Source: Lachnotalea sp. AF33-28 (GTDB taxonomy: Bacteria > Bacillota > Clostridia > Lachnospirales > Lachnospiraceae). Taken from it: a DNA stretch of 33,125 nt. The translations under genes were made by a program, and so were the position numbers. The notes beneath the pieces were generated by a model. That model was not told the origin of the DNA and made no database searches. It saw only the letters and a program-made list of their open reading frames with translations. Below, piece after piece: positions 15,458 to 23,928 of the stretch. Each line of letters begins with the position of its first letter. Position 1 is the stretch's first letter. The stretch spans positions 1 through 33,125 of the forward strand of contig NZ_QUEE01000025.1 in NCBI RefSeq assembly GCF_003477885.1. Direction: 5' to 3'.

Positions 15458-18400
15458 CTATTGCTCTCCGATCAAAAATGTCTTTATCTCATACGGACCG
15501 TACTCTGCAGTAAACATATGGTTTACGCATTCGATCTGCTGTTCCTCCTCTTCCATCAGAGAGGCGTCAAAGACCCGCTCCCCCATCTCCTCTGCGATAC
15601 GAAAACGCACAGCGGTCCTTTTTCCCCACGCCTCATAGGTTCGGATCACAATCCGCTGCGAATCTTCCGCTTCCTTAACGTTCTCGATCACAATATTTTC
15701 CCGGTCGGCACTTATCATGGAATAGCTTGCAGGCAGGCTGCCCGCATGAGGGCCCGTAAGCACCGCATACAGCGGGCAGTTCAGCTCATATGCCTTTTCT
15801 ATCACCTTCCCCTCCCTATATCCTCCCATATGAGGATATAGGGAATAGGTGAAGCGGTGTTTCTCCTTATCCGCATCCGGATTGGGATATATGCCGGATT
15901 TTAGAAGGGACAGCCGGATCACTGAACCGTGGATATCGTACCCGTACTTACAGTCATTCAGAACGGCCGCTCCGTATCCGTACTCGGACAGATCCGCCCA
16001 TTTGTGGGCGCAGACTTCGAATTTTGCCTGTTCCCAGCTGGTATTCGTGTGTGTGGGACGTTCCAGACTGCCGAACTGGATATCATACACAGCACAGCCC
16101 GCCGTAATCTCCAGCGGAAATGCGGCCTTTAAAAACAGCTGGCTTTCCCTCCAGTCCACGTCCGTAACGAAATCAATTCTCCGCGATTTCGGATACACGA
16201 TCATGTCCTGTTGTATCCTGGAGTCCAGAAAATGGCGCACGGTCCGGATACAGGTCCGCACAGGTCCGGTCTCCACCACCTCCGGCCCTGTCTGCAGCCT
16301 GGCGCCCCACATTTTTTCCCGATAGGAGGCATCCAGGTTCCAGTTATCGTATTGGGAAGGGCGGTCCTCAAATATCTGAAGCTCATTGACACATTTTCCT
16401 TGCTGTACCAGCTCCCTACCGGCCTCTTTATCATAGATGGAATCCGGATACCCCTGCTCATTAAGCCGTATCCTGTAATACGGCGTATCAATCACGCCGT
16501 CTTCTGCCTTAACCGGGGTTTTATCTGTCCCGGCAGACGCCGGCTCAACGGAAAACACGCCGTACCCTTTGGGCAAAATCCCGTCAACCCAGAACAGATA
16601 ACCTCCGTCTTCGGCCGGCTGCCCCGGATATACCGCACCGTCCCGCCTTAGGGACACAGGCACATTTGAATCAATCCGGATCATTCCTTCTCCGGCCGTA
16701 TACAGGGGATTGAACACAACTGCGCTCCTGCCGGAGGCCGGAATCCTGTCCGCCACAGCCCGCAGCGCTTTCTCAATATTTTGCCTGTCCGTCCTCAATA
16801 TTTCTTCATACTGGGTTTTTGAGTCTTCATAAACCTCTTTTATCGAAGAACCCGGCAGGATATCGTGAAACTGGTTCAGCAGGGTCAGCTTCCAGCACCG
16901 GTTCAGGTCTTCCCTCGGATATAAAAGACCGGTGCGCAGCAGACGGCCGAGCACAGAAAACTGTTCCACATCACAGTTTTTCCATTCGCAAAGCCGGTTA
17001 TAGCGTTTATTTCTGCCCATGGATGTATAGGTTCCCCTATGAAACTCCAGATACAGTTCCCCCGACCATTCCGGCACATCCCGGTCTTTCAGATTATGCT
17101 CCAGCCTGTGAAAAAACTCTTTTGCAAAGCCCTGCTTTGTCCGCGGGATGCCCGTTATGCCCTTTTTCAGCCGGGCGTGCTGTTCCAGCATGTCCGCCGT
17201 GGCGCCGCCTCCCCCGTCACCGAAGCCGAAGCAGTTTAAAATATCCTGATTCATCCCTTTATTGCTGTAGCGTTCCCAGCAGCCGGATACCTGGCTGGGC
17301 GTAATCTCACCGTTATAGGTGGTGGTAAAATCGTCCGGATCCTCTCCCGGCGTCTTTTTATTCTCCTGAGTTGTTATGAAATACGTCAGGATACCGGTTC
17401 CGTCAATCCCTCTCCATACCATTGTATCGTTTGGAATCCGGTTCACTTCATTCCAGCTGATTTTTGTGGTCATGAAATAACGGATTCCCGATTTTTTCAG
17501 GATTTGGGGCATGGATGCGCTGTAGCCGAATACGTCGGGCAGCCACAGGATCTCGCAGCGCACTCCGAACTCCCGCCAGAAGAAGCTGCGGCCATAGAGG
17601 AGCTGCCGGACCATGGATTCGCCGTTTATCAGGTTGCAGTCCGGTTCCAGCCACATACCGCCCTCCGGCTCCCATCGGCCGGCCTTAACAGCGGCTTTTA
17701 TCTGCGCATACAGATCCGGATCTTCTTCCTTAACAAATTCATAGAGCTGCGGCTGGCTGGACATAAACCTGTACTCCGAATACTGATCCATCAGCTCCAG
17801 GACGGTGTAAAAACTCCTCACCGCCTTCTCAACGGTCTGGCGGAGCGGCCATTTCCAGGCGACATCAATATGTGTGTGGCCTATGCAGTACTCCGTCACG
17901 GCCGGCTGCGGGCAGCAGAGCTTATCATAACGGGCTTGCAGATACGCTTCCGCCTCCTTCACCGAACTGTAAAACTGTTCGGAGCCAACCCGGCGCAGAT
18001 CCAGACAGTTGAGCGTTTCATTCAGCAGCATCAGCATATGCTGTCTTTCATAGCCGTCCTCCGGCAGCAGCACAGCGGCCTCAAACGGCACGAGCAGATC
18101 GTAAAAGAGCTTTTGCACATCCTCTCTAAGCACGTAAAAGGTGACTTTCAGGGACACATCCGAATGAGCGTGGTTCTGATATGCGTAGAGGCGCACATCA
18201 TAGCGCTGTCCCGCTTCGGCCCGCGGGGAAATCCTGCAGGTCCTGTGGTTGACATCCAGGCCGCACCGGTTCCTGCCGTCTATGTTTACTAAAAACTGCG
18301 GATTATCGGTATCCCAGTAATTATCCAGGTTTGTTAGCACCTCCATCCATACGGGCCGGTCCCGGTAGATCGGAGGGATCTGAAAGGATAATGCAAAGCA

Positions 18401-18595
18401 GGCGTGTCCGTCCTCCGATCCCCAGGTATCCCCTTTTTCAAATATCTTCCATCCGGAGATCTCTTCTTTCATCACACTGTCCATCTCATAACCGCAGCTG
18501 CGGTACCGGATCTGTTCTGCTTCCAGATACTCTGTCCTGCAGGCATCCTTCAGCACATTCAGCACTGTCCGGATTCTGGATTCATAATACTTCAC
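15458..18595 (-). CDS. alpha-mannosidase, glycoside hydrolase family 38
   Basis: A 1045-residue enzyme of the length usual for cytoplasmic GH38 mannosidases, with no signal peptide. The zinc site is visible: HTHIDVAW gives H242 and D244, and LNQFHDILPGS gives H577. The catalytic nucleophile is D354 in WLPDVFGYSA. GFGDGGGG is another family marker. It should release mannose from alpha-linked oligosaccharides inside the cell after uptake. The start is GTG at 18595 with GGAGGG upstream. It is the last gene of cassette 2, 24 bp after the binding-protein gene, and it gives the best clue to that transporter's substrate: mannose-containing glycans, such as trimmed N-glycans or yeast mannan fragments. 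The linkage specificity is not evident. Confidence 0.95.
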   Translation of the reverse strand: MKYYESRIRTVLNVLKDACRTEYLEAEQIRYRSCGYEMDSVMKEEISGWKIFEKGDTWGSEDGHACFALSFQIPPIYRDRPVWMEVLTNLDNYWDTDNPQFLVNIDGRNRCGLDVNHRTCRISPRAEAGQRYDVRLYAYQNHAHSDVSLKVTFYVLREDVQKLFYDLLVPFEAAVLLPEDGYERQHMLMLLNETLNCLDLRRVGSEQFYSSVKEAEAYLQARYDKLCCPQPAVTEYCIGHTHIDVAWKWPLRQTVEKAVRSFYTVLELMDQYSEYRFMSSQPQLYEFVKEEDPDLYAQIKAAVKAGRWEPEGGMWLEPDCNLINGESMVRQLLYGRSFFWREFGVRCEILWLPDVFGYSASMPQILKKSGIRYFMTTKISWNEVNRIPNDTMVWRGIDGTGILTYFITTQENKKTPGEDPDDFTTTYNGEITPSQVSGCWERYSNKGMNQDILNCFGFGDGGGGATADMLEQHARLKKGITGIPRTKQGFAKEFFHRLEHNLKDRDVPEWSGELYLEFHRGTYTSMGRNKRYNRLCEWKNCDVEQFSVLGRLLRTGLLYPREDLNRCWKLTLLNQFHDILPGSSIKEVYEDSKTQYEEILRTDRQNIEKALRAVADRIPASGRSAVVFNPLYTAGEGMIRIDSNVPVSLRRDGAVYPGQPAEDGGYLFWVDGILPKGYGVFSVEPASAGTDKTPVKAEDGVIDTPYYRIRLNEQGYPDSIYDKEAGRELVQQGKCVNELQIFEDRPSQYDNWNLDASYREKMWGARLQTGPEVVETGPVRTCIRTVRHFLDSRIQQDMIVYPKSRRIDFVTDVDWRESQLFLKAAFPLEITAGCAVYDIQFGSLERPTHTNTSWEQAKFEVCAHKWADLSEYGYGAAVLNDCKYGYDIHGSVIRLSLLKSGIYPNPDADKEKHRFTYSLYPHMGGYREGKVIEKAYELNCPLYAVLTGPHAGSLPASYSMISADRENIVIENVKEAEDSQRIVIRTYEAWGKRTAVRFRIAEEMGERVFDASLMEEEEQQIECVNHMFTAEYGPYEIKTFLIGEQ

Positions 18596-18619
18596 ATTAT
18601 CCCTCCGTTTCTTACGTCT

Positions 18620-20176
18620 TTACTGTTCGTTCAGCTTATATTCCGCGTACTGCTCCGTATATTCTTTGATCACATCGGCGCCTCCGCGTTCTCTCCACTG
18701 GTCCACACATTTCCTGTATCCGTCTGCGTCGATGCTGCCCATTATGTATTTCACATCCGCATCCATCATCATATTATCCAGTTCACTGGAAAGCTCATCA
18801 TATGTATCCGACTGCAGCCCGATGGAATCGTTGGTCACCAGGTGCTGATTTCTGTACTCGATGGAGTCATACAGATCCGTCAGCATCTGACTGTCATCGT
18901 CCTTGCGGAAATAGGGAGGATAGGGAAAACTCTGATTCAGTCCGTCGGCGGTATCCACGCTAAGCTGTGTTTTGCCGGTTCCCTGATCCATAATCATAAC
19001 CCGCTTTTCATCCTGAACCTCATAGTGAACACCTTTTACACCGTATGCCATGAAATCCTGATACTCCTGCGTACACAGACTGTCATAGATGCCTAAGATT
19101 TCTTTCAGCTCCTCCTCGGTCTGTATCGCACCGTCACCAAAGCGGTTAAACATTACCAGGCCGTTAAAACCTTTTGTAGAAACACATTTCGGTTCTTCCC
19201 CTTCAAAATGAAGCGCGGAACCAACCGCGCACACCGCCTCCGGCACAACCTGAGTCAAATTTGCAGAACGGGTGCTGATATCATCGGTTGTACAGAAAAT
19301 CACGCCGCATTTTCCCTGGTCAAAAGCGCTGGTTCTGTCATTTGCGGTGATTTCCGCAAAATCCTTATTCATATAGCCGCTGTCATACATATCCTTTATG
19401 TAGGTTAACATCGTAAGCCACTGATCCGTCGCGAAATCCGGAACCATCTCACCGTTCTCATATCTCCATTCATTGGGAGCACCCATGGCCACAGCCAAAA
19501 ATTCCAGTCCGTTCCATTCACGGTTATACGGTCCCTGATAAGAAGAAACAAAGCCGTAAGTATCATCGACGCCATTGCCGTCCGGGTCATCCTCTGTAAA
19601 AGCTCTCATCACCTCTTTGAATTCCTCAAAAGTCTCAGGCATATCCAGGCCCAGATTATCAAGCCAATCCTGACGGATCACATATCCGCACCTTCCCAGA
19701 ATCCTTGTCTTGGGAATGCCATAAATTTTACCGTTACGTTTGCAGTTTTCCCAGGTCTGCTCCCCGATAAAATTGTACAGGTTCGGATAATCCTTCAAAT
19801 AATCGTCCAGAGTCCAGAATCCGCCCCCATCCATCGCCTGGATCATGTTATTGTTCATCAAAACATTGCCGTTGGCGGAAAATATCTTAGGCAGTCCCTT
19901 TGACGCGATCAGCGTTGTCACCTTTTCCTCATAGGACAGTGTGGGCACATAATTGATTTCGATCTCTATGCCCATTTTCTCCTCCAGCGCATTATACCAT
20001 GCGTTATTCTCCATATCCGGAGCCTGGTCCGAAAACAGCTCCTGCATGATCGTTAACCGGACGGAAGAGTCCCCCTCCGCTTCCTTCGCGTTCTGCTCTT
20101 TTGACGCGCATCCCCCGCACAGCACAACTGTGAGGGCCAGCAAAGCGGCCAAACCTTTTTTTGTTGTTTTTCTCAT
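18620..20176 (-). CDS. extracellular solute-binding lipoprotein of cassette 2
   Basis: A 518-residue family-1 solute-binding lipoprotein; signal peptide ending LCGGC with probable lipidation at Cys 23. A calcium-loop-like DPDGNGVDDTYGF is seen near residue 170-190, as in many large clostridial sugar-binding lipoproteins. Two in-frame ATGs occur; the one at 20176 is chosen because AAGGAG is 7 nt upstream, whereas it nearly abuts the ATG at 20182. It lies between the permease genes and the alpha-mannosidase. It is clearly paralogous to the protein at 22287-23804 (for example the FWTLDDY...DYP...IGEQ..W segment). Confidence 0.93.
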   Translation of the reverse strand: MRKTTKKGLAALLALTVVLCGGCASKEQNAKEAEGDSSVRLTIMQELFSDQAPDMENNAWYNALEEKMGIEIEINYVPTLSYEEKVTTLIASKGLPKIFSANGNVLMNNNMIQAMDGGGFWTLDDYLKDYPNLYNFIGEQTWENCKRNGKIYGIPKTRILGRCGYVIRQDWLDNLGLDMPETFEEFKEVMRAFTEDDPDGNGVDDTYGFVSSYQGPYNREWNGLEFLAVAMGAPNEWRYENGEMVPDFATDQWLTMLTYIKDMYDSGYMNKDFAEITANDRTSAFDQGKCGVIFCTTDDISTRSANLTQVVPEAVCAVGSALHFEGEEPKCVSTKGFNGLVMFNRFGDGAIQTEEELKEILGIYDSLCTQEYQDFMAYGVKGVHYEVQDEKRVMIMDQGTGKTQLSVDTADGLNQSFPYPPYFRKDDDSQMLTDLYDSIEYRNQHLVTNDSIGLQSDTYDELSSELDNMMMDADVKYIMGSIDADGYRKCVDQWRERGGADVIKEYTEQYAEYKLNEQ

Positions 20177-20212
20177 ATACATTCTCCTTTTTTGTTTTTA
20201 TCTGAAAGGGGA

Positions 20213-21109
20213 TCAACCCTTGACAGATCCAAGCATCATGCCTTTTGAAAAGCATTTCTGAACAAACGGATACACCAGAAGGATCGGCAGCGTGGCAAAT
20301 ACTATAACCGCATAGCTGACATTCTGCGGCGGTATATAGCCGATGTCACTGACCGCCGAAGCGTCTGAAAATCCGCCGGATGACAGCAGCACGATCTGAC
20401 GCAGCCAAACCTGAATCGGCCACAGTTCCGAATTATTTACATATAGGACGGCGTCGAAATAGTCGTTCCAGTATCCCACCGCATAAAACAGGGAAAAGGT
20501 GGCTACTGCCGGCTTAATCAGCGGCAGGACGATGCGCCGGAAGCTCTGAAAATAATTGCAGCCATCCACCACAGCGGCCTCCTCCAGCTCCTTAGGAAGC
20601 GCACTGATGGAAGAACGGATCAGTATCGTGTTATAAGCGCTGATGCAGCCCGGAAGCCACAGAGCCCAGAGCGTATCGGTCATCTTAAGGCCGTTCACCA
20701 CCAGATAGGTCGGTATCATGCCTCCGCTGAACATCATGGTAAAAACAATGAGCGCATTGAAAAAGCCGCGTCCTTTCAGATGATCTTTAGACAGGGCATA
20801 GGCAGTCATCAGAGTCAGCACCATGCTAAGGACTGTGCCCACCAGCGTCACAAAACCGGATACGCCCATGCTCTTAATCAGAGATACGCTGGAAAACAGA
20901 TATTTGTAGGTTGAAAAATCCAGATGGATCGGATAGATAAAAAATTTCCTCGTCAGTATATCTGACAGCGGGGATACCGATGCCGCAATTACAAACAGAA
21001 ACGGCACCAGACAGGCTGAGGCCACTGTAAGCAGCACCAGCAGATTCACCAGATCAAAGACACGGCTCCCAACGGACGCCTTAATTTTATTGTTTTTTTT
21101 CGCTGCCAT
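20213..21109 (-). CDS. carbohydrate ABC permease, YtcP/LplC-like (cassette 2)
   Basis: A 298-residue CUT1 permease with about six helices. EAA loop: PKELEEAAVVDGCNYFQSFRR; C-terminus FSKGMMLGSVKG, as in cassette 1. An upstream in-frame GTG (21121) would abut its own GGAGG, so the ATG at 21109 is preferred; it follows the stop of the LplB-like gene by one base, implying translational coupling. It forms the membrane channel with the LplB-like partner. Confidence 0.92.
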   Translation of the reverse strand: MAAKKNNKIKASVGSRVFDLVNLLVLLTVASACLVPFLFVIAASVSPLSDILTRKFFIYPIHLDFSTYKYLFSSVSLIKSMGVSGFVTLVGTVLSMVLTLMTAYALSKDHLKGRGFFNALIVFTMMFSGGMIPTYLVVNGLKMTDTLWALWLPGCISAYNTILIRSSISALPKELEEAAVVDGCNYFQSFRRIVLPLIKPAVATFSLFYAVGYWNDYFDAVLYVNNSELWPIQVWLRQIVLLSSGGFSDASAVSDIGYIPPQNVSYAVIVFATLPILLVYPFVQKCFSKGMMLGSVKG

Positions 21110-21110
21110 C

Positions 21111-22037
21111 CTAGAATACACCCTCCTCTCCGGCCTTTTTGGCTATTTTATCTGTGATCACCACCAGAATCAGACAGACTGCGGATTTAAACAGGCCCAC
21201 GGCCGTACCGTAACTGACTCTGCCTTTTTTGATCGCCATCTGATAGACATATGTATCAAATACCTCGCCGACTTCCCGGTTCATAGAATTGAGCATCAGG
21301 AAGATCTGTTCAAACCCGTTATTTAAAAAGCTTCCCATGCGCAGGATCAACAATGTAATGATTACACCTTTTAAAGCAGGCAGCGTGATATGCCACATCT
21401 GCTGTCTTCTGTTCGCTCCGTCAATCCTCGCCGCTTCATACAGCTGCACGTCCACCCCGGCTAACGCAGCCAGGAAAATGATGGTGCCCCAGCCCGCTTC
21501 TTTCCATATCACCTGGAACGTAATCAACGGTGCAAATGAATTCGGTTCGCTCAATACGCTGACATCCCTGCCAAAAATGCCGGAGAGCACTCCGGTCAGC
21601 GCACCGCTCTGTGAAGAGAACAGTGTAAAGCAAATGCCGGCCACCACAACCCATGATACGAAATGGGGCAGATACACCACCGACTGAATGATTCCCTTCA
21701 GCTTCTCATTTTTTAATTCATTGAGCAGCAGCGCCAGCAGGATCGGCAGAGGAAAATACAAAATTATGTTGTAGACTGCCAGGCGCAGGGTATTCGCGAA
21801 TATCTGCAGAAATTTTGGATCGGACCAGAGCCTCCGAAAATGCTTCAATCCTACAAAGGAGCTTTTCAATACCCCTACCATCGGATTGTAATCCTGAAAC
21901 GCCGTAATGAGTCCGAACATCGGACCGTATTTAAATATCAGGAAATACAGCATGCCGGGTAAAATCATCAGATAGAGGATCCAGTCCTTTCGAATGGCCT
22001 CCGCCCAACCCCGTTTTTGTTTTTGCTTGTGATTCAC
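21111..22037 (-). CDS. carbohydrate ABC permease, LplB-like (cassette 2)
   Basis: A 308-residue CUT1 permease with a basic N-terminus and about six helices. EAA loop: LYEAARIDGANRRQQMWHITLP. The start is GTG at 22037 with GGAAGGG about nine bases upstream. First gene of cassette 2: LplB-like, YtcP-like, binding protein, GH38 mannosidase. The terminator at 22243-22267 isolates it from the upstream binding-protein gene, so it must have its own promoter in 22040-22230. Confidence 0.93.
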   Translation of the reverse strand: MNHKQKQKRGWAEAIRKDWILYLMILPGMLYFLIFKYGPMFGLITAFQDYNPMVGVLKSSFVGLKHFRRLWSDPKFLQIFANTLRLAVYNIILYFPLPILLALLLNELKNEKLKGIIQSVVYLPHFVSWVVVAGICFTLFSSQSGALTGVLSGIFGRDVSVLSEPNSFAPLITFQVIWKEAGWGTIIFLAALAGVDVQLYEAARIDGANRRQQMWHITLPALKGVIITLLILRMGSFLNNGFEQIFLMLNSMNREVGEVFDTYVYQMAIKKGRVSYGTAVGLFKSAVCLILVVITDKIAKKAGEEGVF

Positions 22038-22166
22038 CTTGAGAATCCCTTCCTTCCCTCTTTTTGTTCGGCTTTTTTTGCCATGCTGCTATTGTAATGC
22101 CAGTTTTAATAAATGTGCAGGCCTAGTATGTCGGATTGCACAATCAAAATCGGAAGTGAGCGGTAT

Positions 22167-22183
22167 TTTTTGATGATCAAAAA
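22167..22183. promoter_or_regulatory. 17-bp palindrome upstream of cassette 2
   Basis: TTTTTGAT-G-ATCAAAAA is a perfect 8-1-8 palindrome. On the minus strand it begins 4 bp after a good -35-like TTGACT (22188-22193), so it would fall in the spacer/-10 area of a promoter for cassette 2; the -10 itself is poor. A second, shorter inverted repeat GATTG-CA-CAATC is at 22134-22145. Both are candidate operators; neither matches a consensus I can name. Confidence 0.4.
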
Positions 22184-22242
22184 GGCAAGTCAAGCCTCAG
22201 TATCACCTTTTTTACATCTATCATGAATTTTTGCACAAAAAA

Positions 22243-22267
22243 ATAAGGATGGATTTCCCATCCTTAT
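22243..22267 (-). terminator. rho-independent terminator of the solute-binding gene at 22287
   Basis: A 10-bp stem (ATAAGGATGG / CCATCCTTAT) with a 5-nt loop is followed on the minus strand by a run of T (A-run at 22236-22242 on the plus strand). It lies 20 bp after the stop codon. Confidence 0.88.
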
Positions 22268-22286
22268 CCTTTTTATGAATATTGGC

Positions 22287-23804
22287 TTATTTCTTTTTTA
22301 GCTCATACTGCTCCGTCAATTCCGAAATAACCTCTGTTCCTCCCGCTTCCAGCCACTCTTCCAGGGCCGCATTAAATCCCTCATCTCCTATTTCTCCTAA
22401 AATATACCTCATAGATGCATTTTGAATGATCCGGTTCAGGCTCTCTTTCTTCTTAATATAAGTAGAGGACTGCAGAAGATCCGCATCGTCGAATACCAGA
22501 TATGGGCTGCTCTCTTCCATCACCTTTTCCAGCTGCCGTTTCAGCTCGCTGTCTTCGCTTGCTCCTGTCATGCGGTCAAAGGTAAAAATCTGTGTGAAAT
22601 CCATCATATCCGCATTCAGCTTCAGTGTTCCGTCCTCCATTTTCAGAAGCTCTTTGGATCCGTCCGGATTCTGTACAAAATCCACCTGCTCTACGCCGTA
22701 GGTAAACAGATCCTCCTGTTCGCACAGGCTGTTGAAAAAAGACAGCACCCTGCGCAGTTCTTCCTCCGTCCGTATCCCGCCTTCCCCTGATTTATTAAAC
22801 ATCACCATGCCGTTATATCCTCTGTCAGAATTGACCCGTCTGCTTTTGCCACCATTCTCCAGACTGGTCATCACCGCCAGGGAAGCGCCGGGAATCCGGC
22901 TTTCCAATTCCGCCTGCAGCCCCAATGCATCATCAATACAGCCGAAACAGCAGCCGGTATTTCCTTCAAGAAAATCCTTCTGGCGCTGCTGCACCGTTGT
23001 GATTGAGATCTCTCTTGACATCACCCCCTCATTTATGCACCTGCGAAAAAACCTTAACGCCTCCAGATACTCTTCCGTAAAAAAATCAGGCAGCATGGCG
23101 CCATCCCTGTACTCCCAATAGTTCGGACCTCCAAGCACCGTGGTCAGAGTCGCAATACCGTTCCAGGATTTATTTCCATAATCCGTCCAGCAAAAACCCA
23201 GGCCGTAAGTATCATCCCGGCCGTTTCCGTCCGGATCCTCATAGGTAAAACGGGTGAGCATCCGATAAAAATCTTCCAATGTGCGCACCTCGGATATCCC
23301 CAGCCGCTGCGCCCAATCCGCCCGGTAATACAGCCCGTTTCTCGGCTGGATGCGCAGCCTCGGAATACCGTAAACCGCACCGTCAATCCGGACTGACTCC
23401 CAGAACTGCTCTCCGATCAGCTGATACAGCGCCGGATAGTCCTCTATATAATCATCCAGTTTCCAAAATGATCCCGCGGATATGGCGCGGCGCATTACCG
23501 GTGAGGACATCAGGCTGTCATTGGCGGCAACCGCCATCGGCAGGCTGTCCGCCGTCGTCATGCGTTCTATGCGGCTCACATAGTTTACGCTTGGAATCCT
23601 CTGAACCGTGATCTTTTCTCCCGTCCTGCGCTCCAGCTCCCTGTACCATTCGTTCTCGGTGTCTTCGGCAGTCTGGCTGCCAAACAGTTCGTAGCAGAGG
23701 GTTATGGGCCGTTTCTCTTCCTCCCTGGAATCCGCTCCGTCCTGGCTGCAGCCGGCAAGCAGGATAACCGCCATAAAAAGCATCGCATGTAATAAATGTT
23801 TCAT
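22287..23804 (-). CDS. orphan extracellular solute-binding lipoprotein
   Basis: A 505-residue family-1 solute-binding lipoprotein with a canonical lipobox LLAGC (Cys 19). It shares much sequence with the binding protein of cassette 2, including SFWKLDDYIEDYP, IGEQFWE, the YGIPR segment and DPDGNGRDDTYGL. GGAGG precedes the ATG at 23804. It is alone between a divergent membrane-anchored AraC regulator and a strong terminator, with no permease of its own. It may lend a second substrate range to the cassette 2 permeases, or serve as the sensor partner of the AraC regulator. Both ideas are inference. Confidence 0.92.
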   Translation of the reverse strand: MKHLLHAMLFMAVILLAGCSQDGADSREEEKRPITLCYELFGSQTAEDTENEWYRELERRTGEKITVQRIPSVNYVSRIERMTTADSLPMAVAANDSLMSSPVMRRAISAGSFWKLDDYIEDYPALYQLIGEQFWESVRIDGAVYGIPRLRIQPRNGLYYRADWAQRLGISEVRTLEDFYRMLTRFTYEDPDGNGRDDTYGLGFCWTDYGNKSWNGIATLTTVLGGPNYWEYRDGAMLPDFFTEEYLEALRFFRRCINEGVMSREISITTVQQRQKDFLEGNTGCCFGCIDDALGLQAELESRIPGASLAVMTSLENGGKSRRVNSDRGYNGMVMFNKSGEGGIRTEEELRRVLSFFNSLCEQEDLFTYGVEQVDFVQNPDGSKELLKMEDGTLKLNADMMDFTQIFTFDRMTGASEDSELKRQLEKVMEESSPYLVFDDADLLQSSTYIKKKESLNRIIQNASMRYILGEIGDEGFNAALEEWLEAGGTEVISELTEQYELKKK

Positions 23805-23868
23805 CCGCTGTTCTTCCTCCGTTTTTCCTTGAAAGGCATCTCAAAATCGATTAGAATAATATAAGAAC

Positions 23869-23897
23869 ATTATACCTTAGCTTATTCTTTTCGTAAA
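23869..23897 (-). promoter_or_regulatory. promoter of the orphan binding-protein gene
   Basis: On the minus strand TTTACG (23892-23897), a 17-bp spacer and a perfect TATAAT (23869-23874) lie about 65 bp upstream of the start codon, inside the 124-bp region shared with the divergent AraC-type gene. Confidence 0.6.
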
Positions 23898-23928
23898 CGA
23901 GGTTATTACATTATATGAGGTGTTTCCG

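Noticed and set aside
17504..18292. 262-residue plus-strand frame inside the mannosidase gene, and similar frames opposite 7502-8263 and 12607-13236
   Set aside because: All lie opposite clear conserved genes, lack family features and have compositions expected of antisense shadows.
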